Shown piece after piece: positions 16,482-25,409 of a stretch of 64,000 nucleotides of DNA (position 1 is its first letter; each line of letters opens with the position of its first letter). The position numbers and the translations under genes are program-made. The notes below the pieces were generated by a model that ran no database searches, was not told the DNA's origin, and worked only from the letters and a program-made list of their open reading frames with translations. Source of the DNA: Flavobacterium sinopsychrotolerans (GTDB lineage: Bacteria; Bacteroidota; Bacteroidia; Flavobacteriales; Flavobacteriaceae); the NCBI RefSeq assembly GCF_900110375.1, contig NZ_FODN01000003.1, positions 124,001 through 188,000 of the forward strand, in the 5' to 3' direction.

Positions 16482-16770
16482 TAAAACTTTTAACCTACTT
16501 CTTAGCACCTTAACAAAGTGTATTTTTGAAAAATCCGGTTTACATCTCTATTTAGTTAATCTTGTAAACAGTACTTCCAATTAATTACTATTTTCATTAG
16601 TATTTATATAAGAAAAAACATATATTAATTGTTTTTTTATGTATTTAATCGATAATATTAGGTACTTAAACGATATTATTCATACTTTTAATTGTGAAAT
16701 AAAAAAACACAAGTCTAAATCCTAAAGAAGTTTGCCCCACAATCTACTTTAAACTTAAACTACTACAATT
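16482..16770. other. AT-rich divergent intergenic region
   Basis: This gap precedes the divergent CAP-domain gene. I see only AT-rich sequence and no clear box for the plus-strand gene. Confidence 0.4.
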
Positions 16771-17271
16771 ATGAAAACAAAATTACTCCGTGTAGTATTA
16801 CTTTCTTTAGTAATATTTATGATGAATTCATGTTCGTCTGATTCTGATGCAGCTACAGTAGAAATTAAGTCTGAAGTAATTGAAAATTATTCTTATACTA
16901 CATCTGAATTGGAAACAATGAATTTGATTAACGAATATAGAATAAGTGTAGGATTAAATGCTCTACAAAAAATAAATCATTTATCTTATAAAGCGGAAGA
17001 GCATGATGATTATATGATTGAAAATAACATTGTAAATCACGATAATTTTACAGATCGCTCTCAAAATATTATTAAAGCATTAGGAGCTAAAAGCGTAAGT
17101 GAAAATATAGCATATAATTATAGAACACCTCAAGCAGTTATAGATGCTTGGTTGCTAAGTGTAGGACATAAAGAAAATATCGAAGGAAATTTTACTCATT
17201 TTGGTATTTCTATCAGAGAAAATCCAGTTAATGGAAGAAAATATTACACAAATATTTTTGTTAAAATATAA
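16771..17271 (+). CDS. CAP-domain (SCP/PR-1-like) lipoprotein
   Basis: A signal peptide with lipobox (FMMNSC) anchors this 166-residue protein in a membrane. The CAP domain follows, with the typical LINEYRISVGLNAL start, paired histidines (HDDYM...NHDNF), SENIAYNY and HKENIEGNFTHFGISI. It is a short, single-domain bacterial CAP protein whose role is not established. It is monocistronic, closed by a strong terminator. Confidence 0.88.
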   Translation: MKTKLLRVVLLSLVIFMMNSCSSDSDAATVEIKSEVIENYSYTTSELETMNLINEYRISVGLNALQKINHLSYKAEEHDDYMIENNIVNHDNFTDRSQNIIKALGAKSVSENIAYNYRTPQAVIDAWLLSVGHKENIEGNFTHFGISIRENPVNGRKYYTNIFVKI

Positions 17272-17285
17272 TTTGTTTTTAATTG

Positions 17286-17319
17286 AAAAAGGCTATTATC
17301 CCCCAATGATAGTCTTTTT
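17286..17319 (+). terminator. Terminator after CAP-domain gene
   Basis: A 14-bp stem (AAAAAGGCTATTAT/ATGATAGTCTTTTT, with G-U pairs) around a C-rich loop lies 15 nt past the stop. Confidence 0.75.
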
Positions 17320-17825
17320 TATTTATACTATCAAACATTATAAAATGATCTACTATAGTCTTAGTTTAATTTTAGAATAGATTCAATTCTGATTTCTAAT
17401 GTTTATCAGATTGTTTTATTATAGTTTATCAACTACACTTCTACTCGCATTCGGAATATCAAAACGATCTTGTTTTGAATCCTTTTCTACTAATTTTTAA
17501 AGATCAATTTTCAAGCTTTTTATTCTTCAATTTATTTAAATTACCCCGCTATATAGCAATTATAAGGATATTTATTTCCAAAATTATTTCTTTTTATCAA
17601 GTTTAGGTATTTAAATGTTTATTTAAATAAAATGTATGTTATTGAAAATTATGGTTTTATAACCCTTTAAAATTTTCAATACAATTTTGATTGATACCTT
17701 TTTAATTTTTTCGGAGCTACTTTCATAAAATAATGATAAAAGGTTTAAGGATTAGCTTTTGTTTTGTAAATTGTATCTGATTATTTCGAACTATTTGCTA
17801 ATTGATTCCAAATTTATTTTTCATT
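17320..17825. other. AT-rich intergenic stretch without a recognised gene
   Basis: About 500 nt between the CAP and SixA-like genes contain no convincing reading frame or RNA fold. It is AT-rich with poly-T runs. Confidence 0.45.
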
Positions 17826-18311
17826 ATGAAAAACTTAATATTAATACGGCATGCAAAATCAAGTTGGGAATCTCCCTTACATGACAAGGATCGTGCTTTA
17901 ACAACTCAAGGAATTCAAGACGCACATATTGTTTCTTCACACATAAGTGATTACATTCCCAAAACCTATATAATCTGGACTAGTGGTGCAAGAAGGGCGA
18001 CAGATACTGCGTTAATTTTTGCTCAAAATATTTCATATCCTCTTGAATGTATCGTTTACAAAGACGACCTTTATACTTTTGAAGAAAAGAAATTAGAAAA
18101 AATCATCAAATCATGCAGTAATATTTTCGAAAGTGTTATTCTTTTCGGACACAACGAAGCAATTACAGATTTTGTTAATAAATTTGGAGATATTTTTATC
18201 AAAAATGTTCCAACAGCTGGTTTTGTATCATTAGAATTTGATACTGATGATTGGAAAAAAATAAAGAAAGGTAAAATAAAAAAAATAATATTCCCCAAAG
18301 ATTTAAAATGA
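17826..18311 (+). CDS. SixA-like histidine phosphatase
   Basis: The 161-residue protein begins with the branch-1 phosphatase RHG-type motif LILIRHAKSSW, has the conserved Arg in GARRAT, and the second His in FGHNEAI. This fits SixA, a small phosphohistidine phosphatase. I chose the ATG at 17826. Its stop overlaps the ppk start by 4 nt, so the two are coupled, a common arrangement in Flavobacteria. The substrate in this species is unknown. Confidence 0.88.
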   Translation: MKNLILIRHAKSSWESPLHDKDRALTTQGIQDAHIVSSHISDYIPKTYIIWTSGARRATDTALIFAQNISYPLECIVYKDDLYTFEEKKLEKIIKSCSNIFESVILFGHNEAITDFVNKFGDIFIKNVPTAGFVSLEFDTDDWKKIKKGKIKKIIFPKDLK

Positions 18312-20386
18312 ATAAAGTAGTAGAACATAAATATATTGATCGAGAAAAAAGTTGGCTGGCTTTTAATGCGCGAGTACTTCAAGAAGCAGGTGACAATTCA
18401 GTCCCATTATTAGACAGGTTACGATTTTTAGGTATTTTTTCAAATAATTTAGATGAGTTTTTTAGGGTTAGATTTGCAGCTATCAGACGATTAAGTTTAA
18501 CTGGGATATCTGGAGAAAAATACCTCGGTGGAATTTCTGCGCAACAATTAGTAAAAGATATTACCGAAATTGTTATCCAGCAACAATCAGAGAGTTTACG
18601 AATATTAAACAATATTGAAACAGAACTCGAAACTAAGAACATATTCATCATCACTGAAAATGACATTTCTATTGAACAAGAAATTTTTCTGAAAGATTTT
18701 TTTATTCAAAAAGTGAGCCCTGAATTGGTAACCATTATCTTAAATGATTTAGCAGAATTTCCGGTATTGAAAGATACTTCAGGATATTTAGCGATTAAAT
18801 TGGTAATGAATAAAAATTCTGAAGTTCGGTATGCAGTAATCGAAATTCCTAAAACGATTAACCGTTTTGTTGTTTTACCATCCAATAACGAAAAACAGTA
18901 CATTATACTTCTAGATGATGTTATTCGACATAATTTGAGTAATATTTTCAATATTTTTGATTACAAAAGCGTTTCGGCTCACATGATCAAAATAACCAGA
19001 GATGCGCAACTTGACATCGATAGTGATTTAAGTAAAAGTATGATTGAAAAAATATCATTAAGTGTAAAAGACAGAAGAATTGGAGAACCGGTGCGTTTTA
19101 TTTATGACCAATTAATCGAAGAAGATACTTTGAATTTTTTCTTAGACAAAATGAAAATTGTTTCCACTGACAGCATTATTCCGGGCGGAAGATACCACAA
19201 CAGAAGGGATTATATGGATTTTCCAAATCTTGGTAGATATGACTTATTATATCAAACAAACGATCCACTTCCTATTCCGGGATTAAGTCTTGAAGGAAGC
19301 ATGCTCGAAAAAATAAGCGAGAAAGATTATTTATTAAACGCGCCTTATCAATCCTTTTCCTATTTGACCAAGTTTTTGCGTGAAGCGGCTTTAGATCCCA
19401 AAGTAATTTCGATAAAAATTACCTTGTATCGATTAGCAAAAAACTCTCAAATTATCAGCTCTCTTATTAATGCGGCCAAAAACGGAAAAAAAGTTACCGT
19501 TCAAATCGAATTGCAAGCTCGTTTTGATGAGGCTTCCAATATTTCCTATGCAGAACAAATGCAGCTAGAAGGTATAGAACTTATTTTTGGAATTAAAGGT
19601 CTCAAAGTTCACAGTAAAATATGTGTCATCGAAAGAATTGAAAATGAGAAAATAAAACGATATGGTTTTATTTCAACAGGAAATTTCAACGAATCTACCG
19701 CCAAAGTATATACTGATGTTACTCTTTTTACATCTCATCAACAGATTTTAAAAGATATCATGCGGATATTCGAGTTCTTTGACATCAATTACAGGGTACA
19801 TCGCTACAAACATCTTATTGTTTCTCCGCATTATACCAGAACAAGATTTGTGAAGTTGATTGACAGAGAAATTACGCATGCGTTAGCCGGAAGGAAAACA
19901 CATATTAAGTTAAAAATGAATAGTTTATCTGATTTCGCAATGATTGATAAATTATATGAAGCAAGTAGAGCCGGAGTAAAAATTCAACTTGAAGTCAGAG
20001 GAATTTGTTCCTTAATTCCTGGAATTCCCGGAATGAGTGATAATATAGAAGCAATAAGTATTGTCGATAATTATCTGGAGCATTCTAGAATTTATATTTT
20101 TGGAAATGCCGGACAAACAGAAGTTTATATTTCGTCAGCGGATTTCATGACTAGAAATCTGGATGGAAGAGTTGAAGTGACATGTCCTATTTACGATCAG
20201 GGAATAAAAAATGAGCTGATAGACAATTTTGATATTGGCTGGAAAGGTAACGTGAAAGCGCGTTTTCACTCGTATAAATTAGATAATAAATACCGCGCTA
20301 GAAATCATAATCCTATTTTTAGAGCGCAATTAGAAACGTACAAATACTATCAAAAAAAACTGGAAGAAGTTCTACATGATAAATAA
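18308..20386 (+). CDS. ppk1: Polyphosphate kinase 1
   Basis: Full-length (692 residues) PPK1: N-terminal SWLAFNARVLQEA and NNLDEFFRVR, then two phospholipase-D-like kinase domains. The autophosphorylated His lies in GLKVHSKICVIE and the second conserved HSR motif in NYLEHSRIYIFG. It reversibly transfers the gamma-phosphate of ATP onto polyphosphate. It overlaps the SixA-like gene and is followed by ppx after 91 nt, forming a polyphosphate synthesis/degradation unit. Confidence 0.97.
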   Translation: MNKVVEHKYIDREKSWLAFNARVLQEAGDNSVPLLDRLRFLGIFSNNLDEFFRVRFAAIRRLSLTGISGEKYLGGISAQQLVKDITEIVIQQQSESLRILNNIETELETKNIFIITENDISIEQEIFLKDFFIQKVSPELVTIILNDLAEFPVLKDTSGYLAIKLVMNKNSEVRYAVIEIPKTINRFVVLPSNNEKQYIILLDDVIRHNLSNIFNIFDYKSVSAHMIKITRDAQLDIDSDLSKSMIEKISLSVKDRRIGEPVRFIYDQLIEEDTLNFFLDKMKIVSTDSIIPGGRYHNRRDYMDFPNLGRYDLLYQTNDPLPIPGLSLEGSMLEKISEKDYLLNAPYQSFSYLTKFLREAALDPKVISIKITLYRLAKNSQIISSLINAAKNGKKVTVQIELQARFDEASNISYAEQMQLEGIELIFGIKGLKVHSKICVIERIENEKIKRYGFISTGNFNESTAKVYTDVTLFTSHQQILKDIMRIFEFFDINYRVHRYKHLIVSPHYTRTRFVKLIDREITHALAGRKTHIKLKMNSLSDFAMIDKLYEASRAGVKIQLEVRGICSLIPGIPGMSDNIEAISIVDNYLEHSRIYIFGNAGQTEVYISSADFMTRNLDGRVEVTCPIYDQGIKNELIDNFDIGWKGNVKARFHSYKLDNKYRARNHNPIFRAQLETYKYYQKKLEEVLHDK

Positions 20387-20477
20387 AAAGTATAATTAAT
20401 GGCTTATAAACGGACTGGATTTTATAATCCTAATAACTACGAAATTGGCACTATAATTAGTAAATAACGAATCGAAA

Positions 20478-21368
20478 ATGATTAAAATAAAGAAATATGC
20501 AGCAATTGATATTGGCTCCAATGCCATGCGTTTGTTGATTGCTAATATTGTGGAACAGGAGGGAAAAGAGCCTCAATTTAACAAAAGTTCCCTCGTTCGT
20601 GTACCCATTCGTCTTGGTCAGGACGCTTTTACAGTTGGTGAGATTTCAGAAGAGAATATCGAAAGAATGTGTGATGCCATGAAGGCTTTTAATCTTTTGA
20701 TGAAAGTACATAAAGTGGAACGCTATATGGCTTTTGCAACCTCAGCGATGCGAGAAGCGTATAACGGAAAAGAAGTTGTAGCATTAATTAAGAAAAAAGC
20801 AGATATAAAAATAGAAATTATTGATGGAAAAAAAGAAGCAGCCATAATTGCATCAACTGATTTACATCATTTGCTGAAAACAGATCAAACCTATCTTTTT
20901 GTCGATGTTGGCGGTGGAAGTACCGAGTTTACGTTGTTTTCTAATGGTAAAATGATCAACTCAAGATCTTTCAAAGCTGGAACCGTTCGTTTATTGAATG
21001 ACATGGTTTGCGATGTCGTTTGGGATGAAATTGAAAAATGGATTAAAGCAAATACAGAAGAATACGATGAAGTTACTTTGATAGGGTCTGGCGGAAATAT
21101 AAATAAGCTATTTAAAATGTCCGGTAAATTACAGGAAAAGCCGCTTTCTTATATTTATATGAATTCGCAATATGCGTTTTTAAATTCTCTGTCTTATGAA
21201 CAAAGAATTTCTGAATTAGGTCTGAATCCGGATCGTGCCGATGTAATTATTCCTGCAACAAGAATTTATCTGAATGCAATGAAGTGGAGTGGTGCACGAA
21301 ATATTTATGTACCAAAAATTGGTCTTTCGGATGGAATTGTAAAAGCAATGTATTACGGTAAAATATAA
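20478..21368 (+). CDS. ppx: Exopolyphosphatase / GppA family
   Basis: This 296-residue protein shows the ASKHA fold of Ppx/GppA: IDIGSNAMRLLI phosphate loop, FVDVGGGSTEF and LIGSGGNINKL. It removes terminal phosphate from polyphosphate and may also hydrolyse pppGpp. It lacks the C-terminal HD-like half of E. coli Ppx, so it is the short single-unit form usual in Bacteroidota. It follows ppk1 on the same strand. Confidence 0.9.
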   Translation: MIKIKKYAAIDIGSNAMRLLIANIVEQEGKEPQFNKSSLVRVPIRLGQDAFTVGEISEENIERMCDAMKAFNLLMKVHKVERYMAFATSAMREAYNGKEVVALIKKKADIKIEIIDGKKEAAIIASTDLHHLLKTDQTYLFVDVGGGSTEFTLFSNGKMINSRSFKAGTVRLLNDMVCDVVWDEIEKWIKANTEEYDEVTLIGSGGNINKLFKMSGKLQEKPLSYIYMNSQYAFLNSLSYEQRISELGLNPDRADVIIPATRIYLNAMKWSGARNIYVPKIGLSDGIVKAMYYGKI

Positions 21369-21380
21369 TTTTAATGCAGA

Positions 21381-22046
21381 TTATGCATCTAAATCTAATC
21401 CAAATGTTGTGCGTAAAAGCTCAATATTTGGATTTATTTCTAATAATCTGTTGTAGCGGTCTTGGTCATTAAAACTTCTTTTGTTTTCTATACTTTCATT
21501 TACAATAACCTCAATTGTAAGGTCATGATTTTGCAAATGACCTTTTAAATGCCCTAAAAGTCCATGTATTTCCTTTTCAAAATCTAATTTTGATCCTTCA
21601 TTAGGCAATTCAATTGTGATGGCGGTTCCATTTAATTTTGGATCGTTAATAAGTAACAAAGATTCCATAATTCTATATCCTTTGTCGCCTAAACGTTGCG
21701 CATATTTATTCCATTGTAGCAACATTTCAGTCTCTGAGAAAGCTTCTGTTGGCAAATGAAGCACTTCTTTGACGATTCCTTTATTACTTTCTTCTAATGC
21801 TTTTTTGGCACGAATACTGGCTAATGAAAATGCAGAAACCTTTGGTCCATCGGAATGTGAAATGTTTATTTTTGTTGCTGGAGTAGGTAATGGAATTGAT
21901 GTAACAGCAGCTGTAGTTTCCGGTTCTTTTAATGGAACTGATTCTATAACTGGCATAGCAGGTTTTGAATCGTCAATTTTCGGTTGAACCGTTATCGAAT
22001 AATCATTCTTTCTATAATAAGTAGGGGGAATTATATATTGTTCAAC
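21381..22046 (-). CDS. dnaX: DnaX tau-specific C-terminal extension (-1 frame)
   Basis: Directly after the A10 tract the -1 frame is open for 221 codons (22046 to the stop at 21383-21381). It encodes a Pro/Val-rich linker and a folded ~120-residue domain ending with ELLRTTFGLDLDA, as expected for the tau region that contacts polymerase alpha and helicase. There is no good start for a separate gene; the first ATG (21956) is inside the linker. It is probably expressed by -1 ribosomal frameshifting or transcript slippage from the upstream frame, giving a product of about 578 residues. A sequencing error in the homopolymer is the alternative. Confidence 0.7.
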   Translation of the reverse strand, partial: VEQYIIPPTYYRKNDYSITVQPKIDDSKPAMPVIESVPLKEPETTAAVTSIPLPTPATKINISHSDGPKVSAFSLASIRAKKALEESNKGIVKEVLHLPTEAFSETEMLLQWNKYAQRLGDKGYRIMESLLLINDPKLNGTAITIELPNEGSKLDFEKEIHGLLGHLKGHLQNHDLTIEVIVNESIENKRSFNDQDRYNRLLEINPNIELLRTTFGLDLDA

Positions 22047-23116
22047 TTTTTTTTTTCTCCATCAAAAGTGATAGAGGCAAGTTGCATTAGGCAAAGTTCA
22101 ACAAGAAGTCGTTGGTTTTGACTCGGTTTGTATTTCAAATCACAATCATTTGCAATCTCGATTCCTTTCAAAAGAAAGTCTTGACTACATTTCTGAGCTT
22201 GCACGCCATACATTTGTTGTGCTTGTTCGCCAACTTCTAATAAAGTCAAAGTTGCAGGCGTTTTAGAAACTAATAAATCTCTAAAATGAGAAGCCAATCC
22301 AGATACAAAATGATGTGCATCAAAACCTTTAGCAAGAATTTCGTTGAACGCCATCAATAGATCCGGGATTTTGTTTTCCAAAATCAAATCGGTGATGTTG
22401 ATGTATGTTTCGTAATCCAACACATTCAAATTCTCTGTAACGGCCTGACGTGTTAAATCTTTTCCACAAAAAGAAACTACTCGGTCAAAAATAGACAAAG
22501 CGTCACGCATGGCACCATCAGCTTTTTGAGCAATAATGTGCAAAGCGTCATCTTCAAAAACTACGCCTTGACTGGTGGCCACTTCGGCAAGATGTTCTTT
22601 GGCATCTTTTACGGTAATTCTTTTGAAATCAAATATCTGACAACGAGAAAGTATCGTTGGAATAATTTTATGTTTTTCGGTCGTAGCCAAAATAAAAATG
22701 GCGTGCTTAGGCGGTTCTTCCAGTGTTTTCAGAAAAGCATTGAAAGCTGCCGAAGACAACATGTGAACCTCATCAATAATGTATACTTTGTATTGTCCCG
22801 TTTGTGGTGGGATCCGAACTTGGTCAATAAGATTCCTAATATCATCAACAGAATTATTAGAAGCGGCATCTAATTCGAAAACATTAAAGGCAAAATCTTC
22901 ATTAGGATCATCATATCCGGGCTGGTTAATTTTACGAGCCAAAATACGAGCGCAGGTTGTTTTTCCAACGCCACGAGGTCCTGTAAATAACAATGCTGAA
23001 GCTAAGTGATTGCTTTCTATGGCATTCAATAAAGTATTAGTAATGGCTTTTTGTCCTACAACTTCTTTAAATGTTTGAGGACGATATTTACGGGCCGATA
23101 CAACAAATTGTTCCAT
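22031..23116 (-). CDS. dnaX: DNA polymerase III gamma/tau subunit (zero-frame, gamma-like)
   Basis: The clamp-loader ATPase is complete in this frame: SARKYRPQTF, Walker A GPRGVGKTT, DEXX box IIDEVHMLS, sensor 1 ILATTEKHK and sensor 2 region GAMRDALS, followed by the collar domain. The four zinc-binding cysteines of E. coli gamma are absent. I use ATG 23116 (MEQFVV) because a -7 box covers the longer frame's start. The zero frame ends four codons after an A10 tract (...KKKLNNI), giving 361 residues. A -1 shift on the tract joins it to the tau-like extension. Confidence 0.93.
   Translation of the reverse strand: MEQFVVSARKYRPQTFKEVVGQKAITNTLLNAIESNHLASALLFTGPRGVGKTTCARILARKINQPGYDDPNEDFAFNVFELDAASNNSVDDIRNLIDQVRIPPQTGQYKVYIIDEVHMLSSAAFNAFLKTLEEPPKHAIFILATTEKHKIIPTILSRCQIFDFKRITVKDAKEHLAEVATSQGVVFEDDALHIIAQKADGAMRDALSIFDRVVSFCGKDLTRQAVTENLNVLDYETYINITDLILENKIPDLLMAFNEILAKGFDAHHFVSGLASHFRDLLVSKTPATLTLLEVGEQAQQMYGVQAQKCSQDFLLKGIEIANDCDLKYKPSQNQRLLVELCLMQLASITFDGEKKKLNNI
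22047..22056 (-). promoter_or_regulatory. A10 slippery tract in dnaX
   Basis: On the coding strand GAA AAA AAA AAG contains the heptamer A AAA AAG, the slippery site used in E. coli dnaX, within ten A residues. GGAG lies just upstream. Downstream GTTGAAC can pair with GTTCAAC ~50 nt on (21983-21989 with 22040-22046), a possible stimulator. Confidence 0.65.
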
Positions 23117-23134
23117 AGAAATTTTATTCGAAAG

Positions 23135-23142
23135 CAAATATA
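23135..23142 (-). promoter_or_regulatory. -7 box of dnaX
   Basis: TATATTTG on the minus strand matches TAnnTTTG. It overlaps the longest possible start, so it decides for the ATG at 23116. Confidence 0.6.
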
Positions 23143-23222
23143 GGTTTTAATTTAAAGATGTAAAAATTTAAGGATTGAAAGATTTTATAATTTTCATAAT
23201 GGTTTTTGTTCCCCAAATTTCC

Positions 23223-23301
23223 TAGCCCAGATAGTAGTGAAAATCCTTATGCGCCGGGGTTCGGCGTATAAGATTGTAACGGATAGCTGGAATAAGCTCC
23301 T
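23223..23301 (+). repeat. Structured dispersed element, copy A
   Basis: The conserved flanks TAGCCCAGATAGTAGTGA and ATAGCTGGAATAAGCTCC enclose a hairpin CTTATGCGCCG/CGGCGTATAAG. Copy B at 59741-59820 has the same flanks but a different stem sequence. It could be a structured RNA or a REP-like element; I do not know which. Confidence 0.7.
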
Positions 23302-23345
23302 AGAAAAATTCTTGATTTAGTTTTAAATTATTTTAGAAAACGAGC

Positions 23346-23645
23346 TTACTTGCCTCTTCCTTTGATGCTAAGATCGATTAAAACTCTTGCGGCACCATTT
23401 TCGGAATTTGCAGCATATCCCGCTACAAACACTCCTTTTTTACCCGAAGCTGATTTTATGCCATAAACTGTTGCTTCGTCATCTGGATTGGTATCTCCTT
23501 CGTAGCGATAAATATGTTGAATTTCATAGTGGCTTGGGTTTTTTATAATGTCTTCCTCATGGAGATTGAAATCATAGGTAAATCCCATCTCATTCAAATC
23601 GTCTAAGGCTTTAGAAACGCTGGCATAATGATACATATTTGACAT
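23346..23645 (-). CDS. Conserved 99-aa protein, PRPP-synthetase-like annotation family
   Basis: A short acidic protein with the pattern [22 protein letters not shown]...[18 protein letters not shown], which I recognise as a family widespread in Bacteroidota and often labelled phosphoribosylpyrophosphate synthetase. At 99 residues it is far too short for that enzyme and shows no PRPP loop, so the label is probably wrong. No function is assigned. It is antisense to, and upstream of, rnpB. Confidence 0.7.
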   Translation of the reverse strand: MSNMYHYASVSKALDDLNEMGFTYDFNLHEEDIIKNPSHYEIQHIYRYEGDTNPDDEATVYGIKSASGKKGVFVAGYAANSENGAARVLIDLSIKGRGK

Positions 23646-23754
23646 AATAAAGAATTTATAGTTAGTTAATAAAGGTAACTATTTTATTATGAATTGATTG
23701 TAAAAGGCTTGTTAAAGTAAATAGCTGTAAAGGAAAAAAAAGAATTAAATAGTG

Positions 23755-23762
23755 TAAATTTG
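23755..23762 (+). promoter_or_regulatory. -7 box of rnpB
   Basis: TAAATTTG matches TAnnTTTG and ends 4 nt before the predicted 5' end of RNase P RNA. Confidence 0.6.
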
Positions 23763-23766
23763 CACC

Positions 23767-24080
23767 GCAGACCGCCTTATCGCCGTTTTGAGCAATCAAG
23801 AGGGAGGAAAGTCCGGACACCAAAGGGAAGCATAGCGGGTAACACCCGTCGGTCTCGTCTTTACGGACGAGATTAGGACAAGTGCAACAGAAAGTATGTA
23901 CAGGTAATGCTGTAGTGAAACCAGGTAAACTCTATGCGGTGAAATATCAAGTATATCAGCATTTAAGGGCTTCTCGTCCGTTGTTGAAGGGTAGATAGCT
24001 TGAGTCTCGCAGTAATGCGGGATCTAGATAAATGATAAGGCTCTAATTTATTGGAGACAGAATCCGGCTTATAGGTCTGC
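23767..24080 (+). ncRNA. rnpB: RNase P RNA
   Basis: The conserved 5' strand GCAGACCGCC, the P4 region GAGGGAGGAAAGTCCGGACACC, GTGCAACAGAAAG, AGGTAAACTC and the 3' strand ACAGAATCCGGCTTATAGGTCTGC are all present, giving a bacterial type A RNase P RNA of about 314 nt. Its 5' and 3' ends pair (GCAGACC/GGTCTGC), followed by a T-run that probably terminates it. Confidence 0.96.
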
Positions 24081-24132
24081 ATTTTTTTATTAAAAGATTT
24101 AATAAAATTAAGGATTGTGAAATCTAAAAGAA

Positions 24133-24195
24133 AACCATTAAGAAATTAAGTTTCATTAAGTTCCAAGGCTTAATTTTCTAAATTTCTTAATGGTT
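24133..24195. repeat. Dispersed palindromic repeat, copy 1
   Basis: 11-bp inverted ends AACCATTAAGA/TCTTAATGGTT bound a 63-nt palindromic unit. It is nearly identical to copy 2 at 34666-34729, including inner AATTAAGTTT and CTTAATTTTCTAAAT. It lies between rnpB and panE. Confidence 0.7.
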
Positions 24196-24308
24196 TAATT
24201 TTTAACTAGTAGTTATGAAATCGCCAATAACAACAAGTTTGCGTAAGCATACACCAATAAATAAAAGGCGATACCATATATGACAGCTAAAAATTAAATT
24301 TTGTACAT

Positions 24309-25241
24309 ATGAAAACAAGAATTGGAATTTTAGGATTGGGTGGAGTAGGCGGTTATTTTGGTGGGTTATTAGCCAAAGCTTATGCTGACTCAGATACAAT
24401 CGAAATTGTTTTTATTGCTCGTGGCGAAACTAAAAAAGCCATTGCTGCGAATGGTTTAAAAATCATTTTGGATGAAAGTGAAATGATTGTTTTTCCAAAA
24501 TTGCTTTCGGATGATGCAGAAAAAATTGGTAAACTGGATTACTTAATTTGTGCCACTAAAACCTATGATATTGAAACTAGTTTTGAGTCTATAAAAGACT
24601 GTATTACTTCGAAAACTATAATTTTACCTTTATATAATGGAGTTGATGCAACGGAACGCATACTAAATTTGTTTCCTGAAAATAATGTTTTGCAAGGCTG
24701 CGTTTATATTGTTTCTATGATTGAATCACCTGGAGTAATAAAGAAAATAGGCCATTATGAAAAGCTTTTTTTTGGTTCTAAAAATACTTCAATTTCTTTA
24801 TTAAAGGAACTACAATCTATTTTTGAAAATGCAAGTATCGAAAGTTATCTTGTTGAAAATATAGAAGAAACAGTTTGGGAAAAATTCATTTTTATTTCTG
24901 CTTTGGCTTCGGCAACTTCTTATTTGAATGAGAATATTGGTGGGATTTTGAATAATCCTAATAACAAAGCAATTTATATTTCACTTCTCAATGAAATTAC
25001 TGCTGTAGCTCTCGCTAAAGGATTAGCGATGCCAAATGATATTATTGTTCAAACGATCATTAAACTTGAAAAATCACCACAAGATAATACATCATCTATG
25101 CATAGGGATTTGTTGGCTGGACATAAGATAGAAGTGAATTCCTTAACCGAGTTTGTAGTAAAAGAAGGTTTGAAGTATGCTGTTCCAACTCCAATGTATC
25201 GAATGATTTTAGATAAATTAATGAACAGTAACATTTACTAA
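24309..25241 (+). CDS. panE: Ketopantoate reductase family (PanE/ApbA)
   Basis: The N-terminal Rossmann motif GLGGVGGYFGG binds NADP. The central region has the catalytic Lys in EETVWEKFIF and Asn/Ser in the C-terminal SSMHRDLLAG, all typical of 2-dehydropantoate 2-reductases (310 residues). The reaction would reduce ketopantoate to pantoate in coenzyme A synthesis. Paralogues with other substrates exist, and no panB/panC is adjacent, so the substrate is likely but not certain. Confidence 0.85.
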   Translation: MKTRIGILGLGGVGGYFGGLLAKAYADSDTIEIVFIARGETKKAIAANGLKIILDESEMIVFPKLLSDDAEKIGKLDYLICATKTYDIETSFESIKDCITSKTIILPLYNGVDATERILNLFPENNVLQGCVYIVSMIESPGVIKKIGHYEKLFFGSKNTSISLLKELQSIFENASIESYLVENIEETVWEKFIFISALASATSYLNENIGGILNNPNNKAIYISLLNEITAVALAKGLAMPNDIIVQTIIKLEKSPQDNTSSMHRDLLAGHKIEVNSLTEFVVKEGLKYAVPTPMYRMILDKLMNSNIY

Positions 25242-25359
25242 TTAATGATTTAATAAATAAGAAGTTTAAATATTCTTTTTAGTGCGTAAAATAATTTCAC
25301 GTTTTTTTATTTAATGATAAAAAGGACACTACATAACTATGTTTTAGTAGTAAAAAAAA

Positions 25360-25386
25360 AGAGGTTGTCTTTTGTAGACAACCTCT
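25360..25386. terminator. Bidirectional terminator between panE and the OmpA gene
   Basis: A perfect 11-bp stem AGAGGTTGTCT/AGACAACCTCT flanked by A- and T-tracts lies between two convergent genes and can serve both. Confidence 0.8.
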
Positions 25387-25409
25387 TTTAATAAAAAATT
25401 TTACAAAAA

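Noticed and set aside
22526..22873. 115-residue plus-strand frame inside dnaX
   Set aside because: It is antisense to the conserved ATPase domain, which explains the open frame; no family is seen.
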